DNA of 64,000 nucleotides from Metaruminococcus_A sp050943475 (GTDB lineage: Bacteria > Bacillota > Clostridia > Oscillospirales > Ruminococcaceae). A program made the position numbers and the translations under genes. Below the pieces are notes generated by a model. That model ran no database searches, had not been told where the DNA came from, and saw nothing but the letters and a program-made list of their open reading frames with translations. The first letter of the stretch is position 1; each line of letters opens with the position of its first letter. The stretch spans positions 70,821 to 134,820 of the forward strand of contig JBMNPF010000008.1 of assembly GCA_050943475.1 (NCBI GenBank), in the 5' to 3' direction. This document shows positions 63,949 through 64,000 of the stretch, one piece after another.

Positions 63949-64000
63949 ATGCGAAATGAGAAGTATTACATAGCGTTGGATGACTTTGAACGGCGTGTGG
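63949..64000 (+). CDS. Start of a small gene truncated by the right edge (MRNEKYYIALDDFERRV...)
   Basis: ATG at 63949 preceded by AAAGGAGG, with 17 codons visible. The opening MRNEKYYIALDDFERR matches my memory of a short helical protein frequently carried by clostridial conjugative elements and other accessory regions, but this is recollection, not a search result. TACAAT at 63914-63919 may be its -10. If the recollection is right, an accessory or mobile region may begin just to the right of this window. Confidence 0.6.
   Translation, partial: MRNEKYYIALDDFERRV

Overview
The window reads as the chromosome of an anaerobic, endospore-forming member of the Clostridia. The best fit is an Oscillospiraceae/Ruminococcaceae-type organism, inferred from gene content only. 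Supporting genes are an alpha/beta small acid-soluble spore protein (20244-20438), a SpoIIM homologue (5215-5853), a collagen-like probable exosporium protein (45989-46957), the SCIFF peptide with its radical-SAM maturase (8183-8320 and 6733-8091), a clostridial-order rnfCDGEAB operon (15102-20097) and an NfnAB-type pair (9236-11459). No oxygen-respiration gene is seen. Most of the window is ordinary core genome. I found no CRISPR array, no intact insertion sequence and no prophage.

Layout. 0-5 kb: end of an RluA-type pseudouridine synthase, an ApgM-like phosphoglycerate mutase, then a minus-strand PHP phosphoesterase / malic enzyme / TSCPD operon and a DUF624 membrane protein. 5-9.2 kb: a minus-strand unit yajC - TIGR04086 membrane protein - scfA (SCIFF) - scfB - proC - spoIIM. 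9.2-24 kb: a redox hub with NfnAB, the Rnf complex, and a thioredoxin / rhodanese / CoA-disulfide-reductase operon with its own Crp/Fnr-type regulator. A GHL10 lipoprotein, a methyltransferase, a signal-peptidase-like membrane protein and a spore protein lie among them. 24-38 kb: two unknown proteins, an orphan oligopeptide-binding lipoprotein, glmS, two tandem zinc-ribbon/TM2 proteins, the operon DUF951 - prfA - tsaC - coaE - M18 aminopeptidase, an S1-domain protein, and a MacA/MacB-like pair. 38-44 kb: a TetR-controlled antiporter, tRNA-Ser, a preQ1-riboswitch-controlled queT, and an AT-rich patch with a P-loop kinase, tRNA-Leu and a methyltransferase. 44-64 kb: cysK, an SDR, the collagen-like protein, a second thioredoxin, two MATE exporters, a siroheme/ferredoxin reductase-like protein, small unknown membrane proteins, a DUF4358/SGNH-hydrolase pair, an SMP-30 lactonase, a GH3 beta-glucosidase, ppk1, a nitroreductase, and at the right edge the start of a small gene.

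How the genes work together. Nfn interconverts NADH, NADPH and ferredoxin electrons, and Rnf couples ferredoxin:NAD+ electron flow to an ion gradient. The Trx/rhodanese/CoADR cluster handles thiols, persulfides and sulfane sulfur, and two other sulfur-related genes (the siroheme protein and cysK) lie elsewhere in the window. The most informative non-coding signals are a preQ1-I-type riboswitch before queT, two tandem operators on a perfectly spaced TetR-gene promoter, a TGTGA-N5-TCACA site placed at about -41 of the thioredoxin operon, a hairpin that partly covers the S1-protein ribosome-binding site, and structured leaders before ppk1 and the siroheme gene. All functional statements come from reading motifs by eye, and no database search was run.
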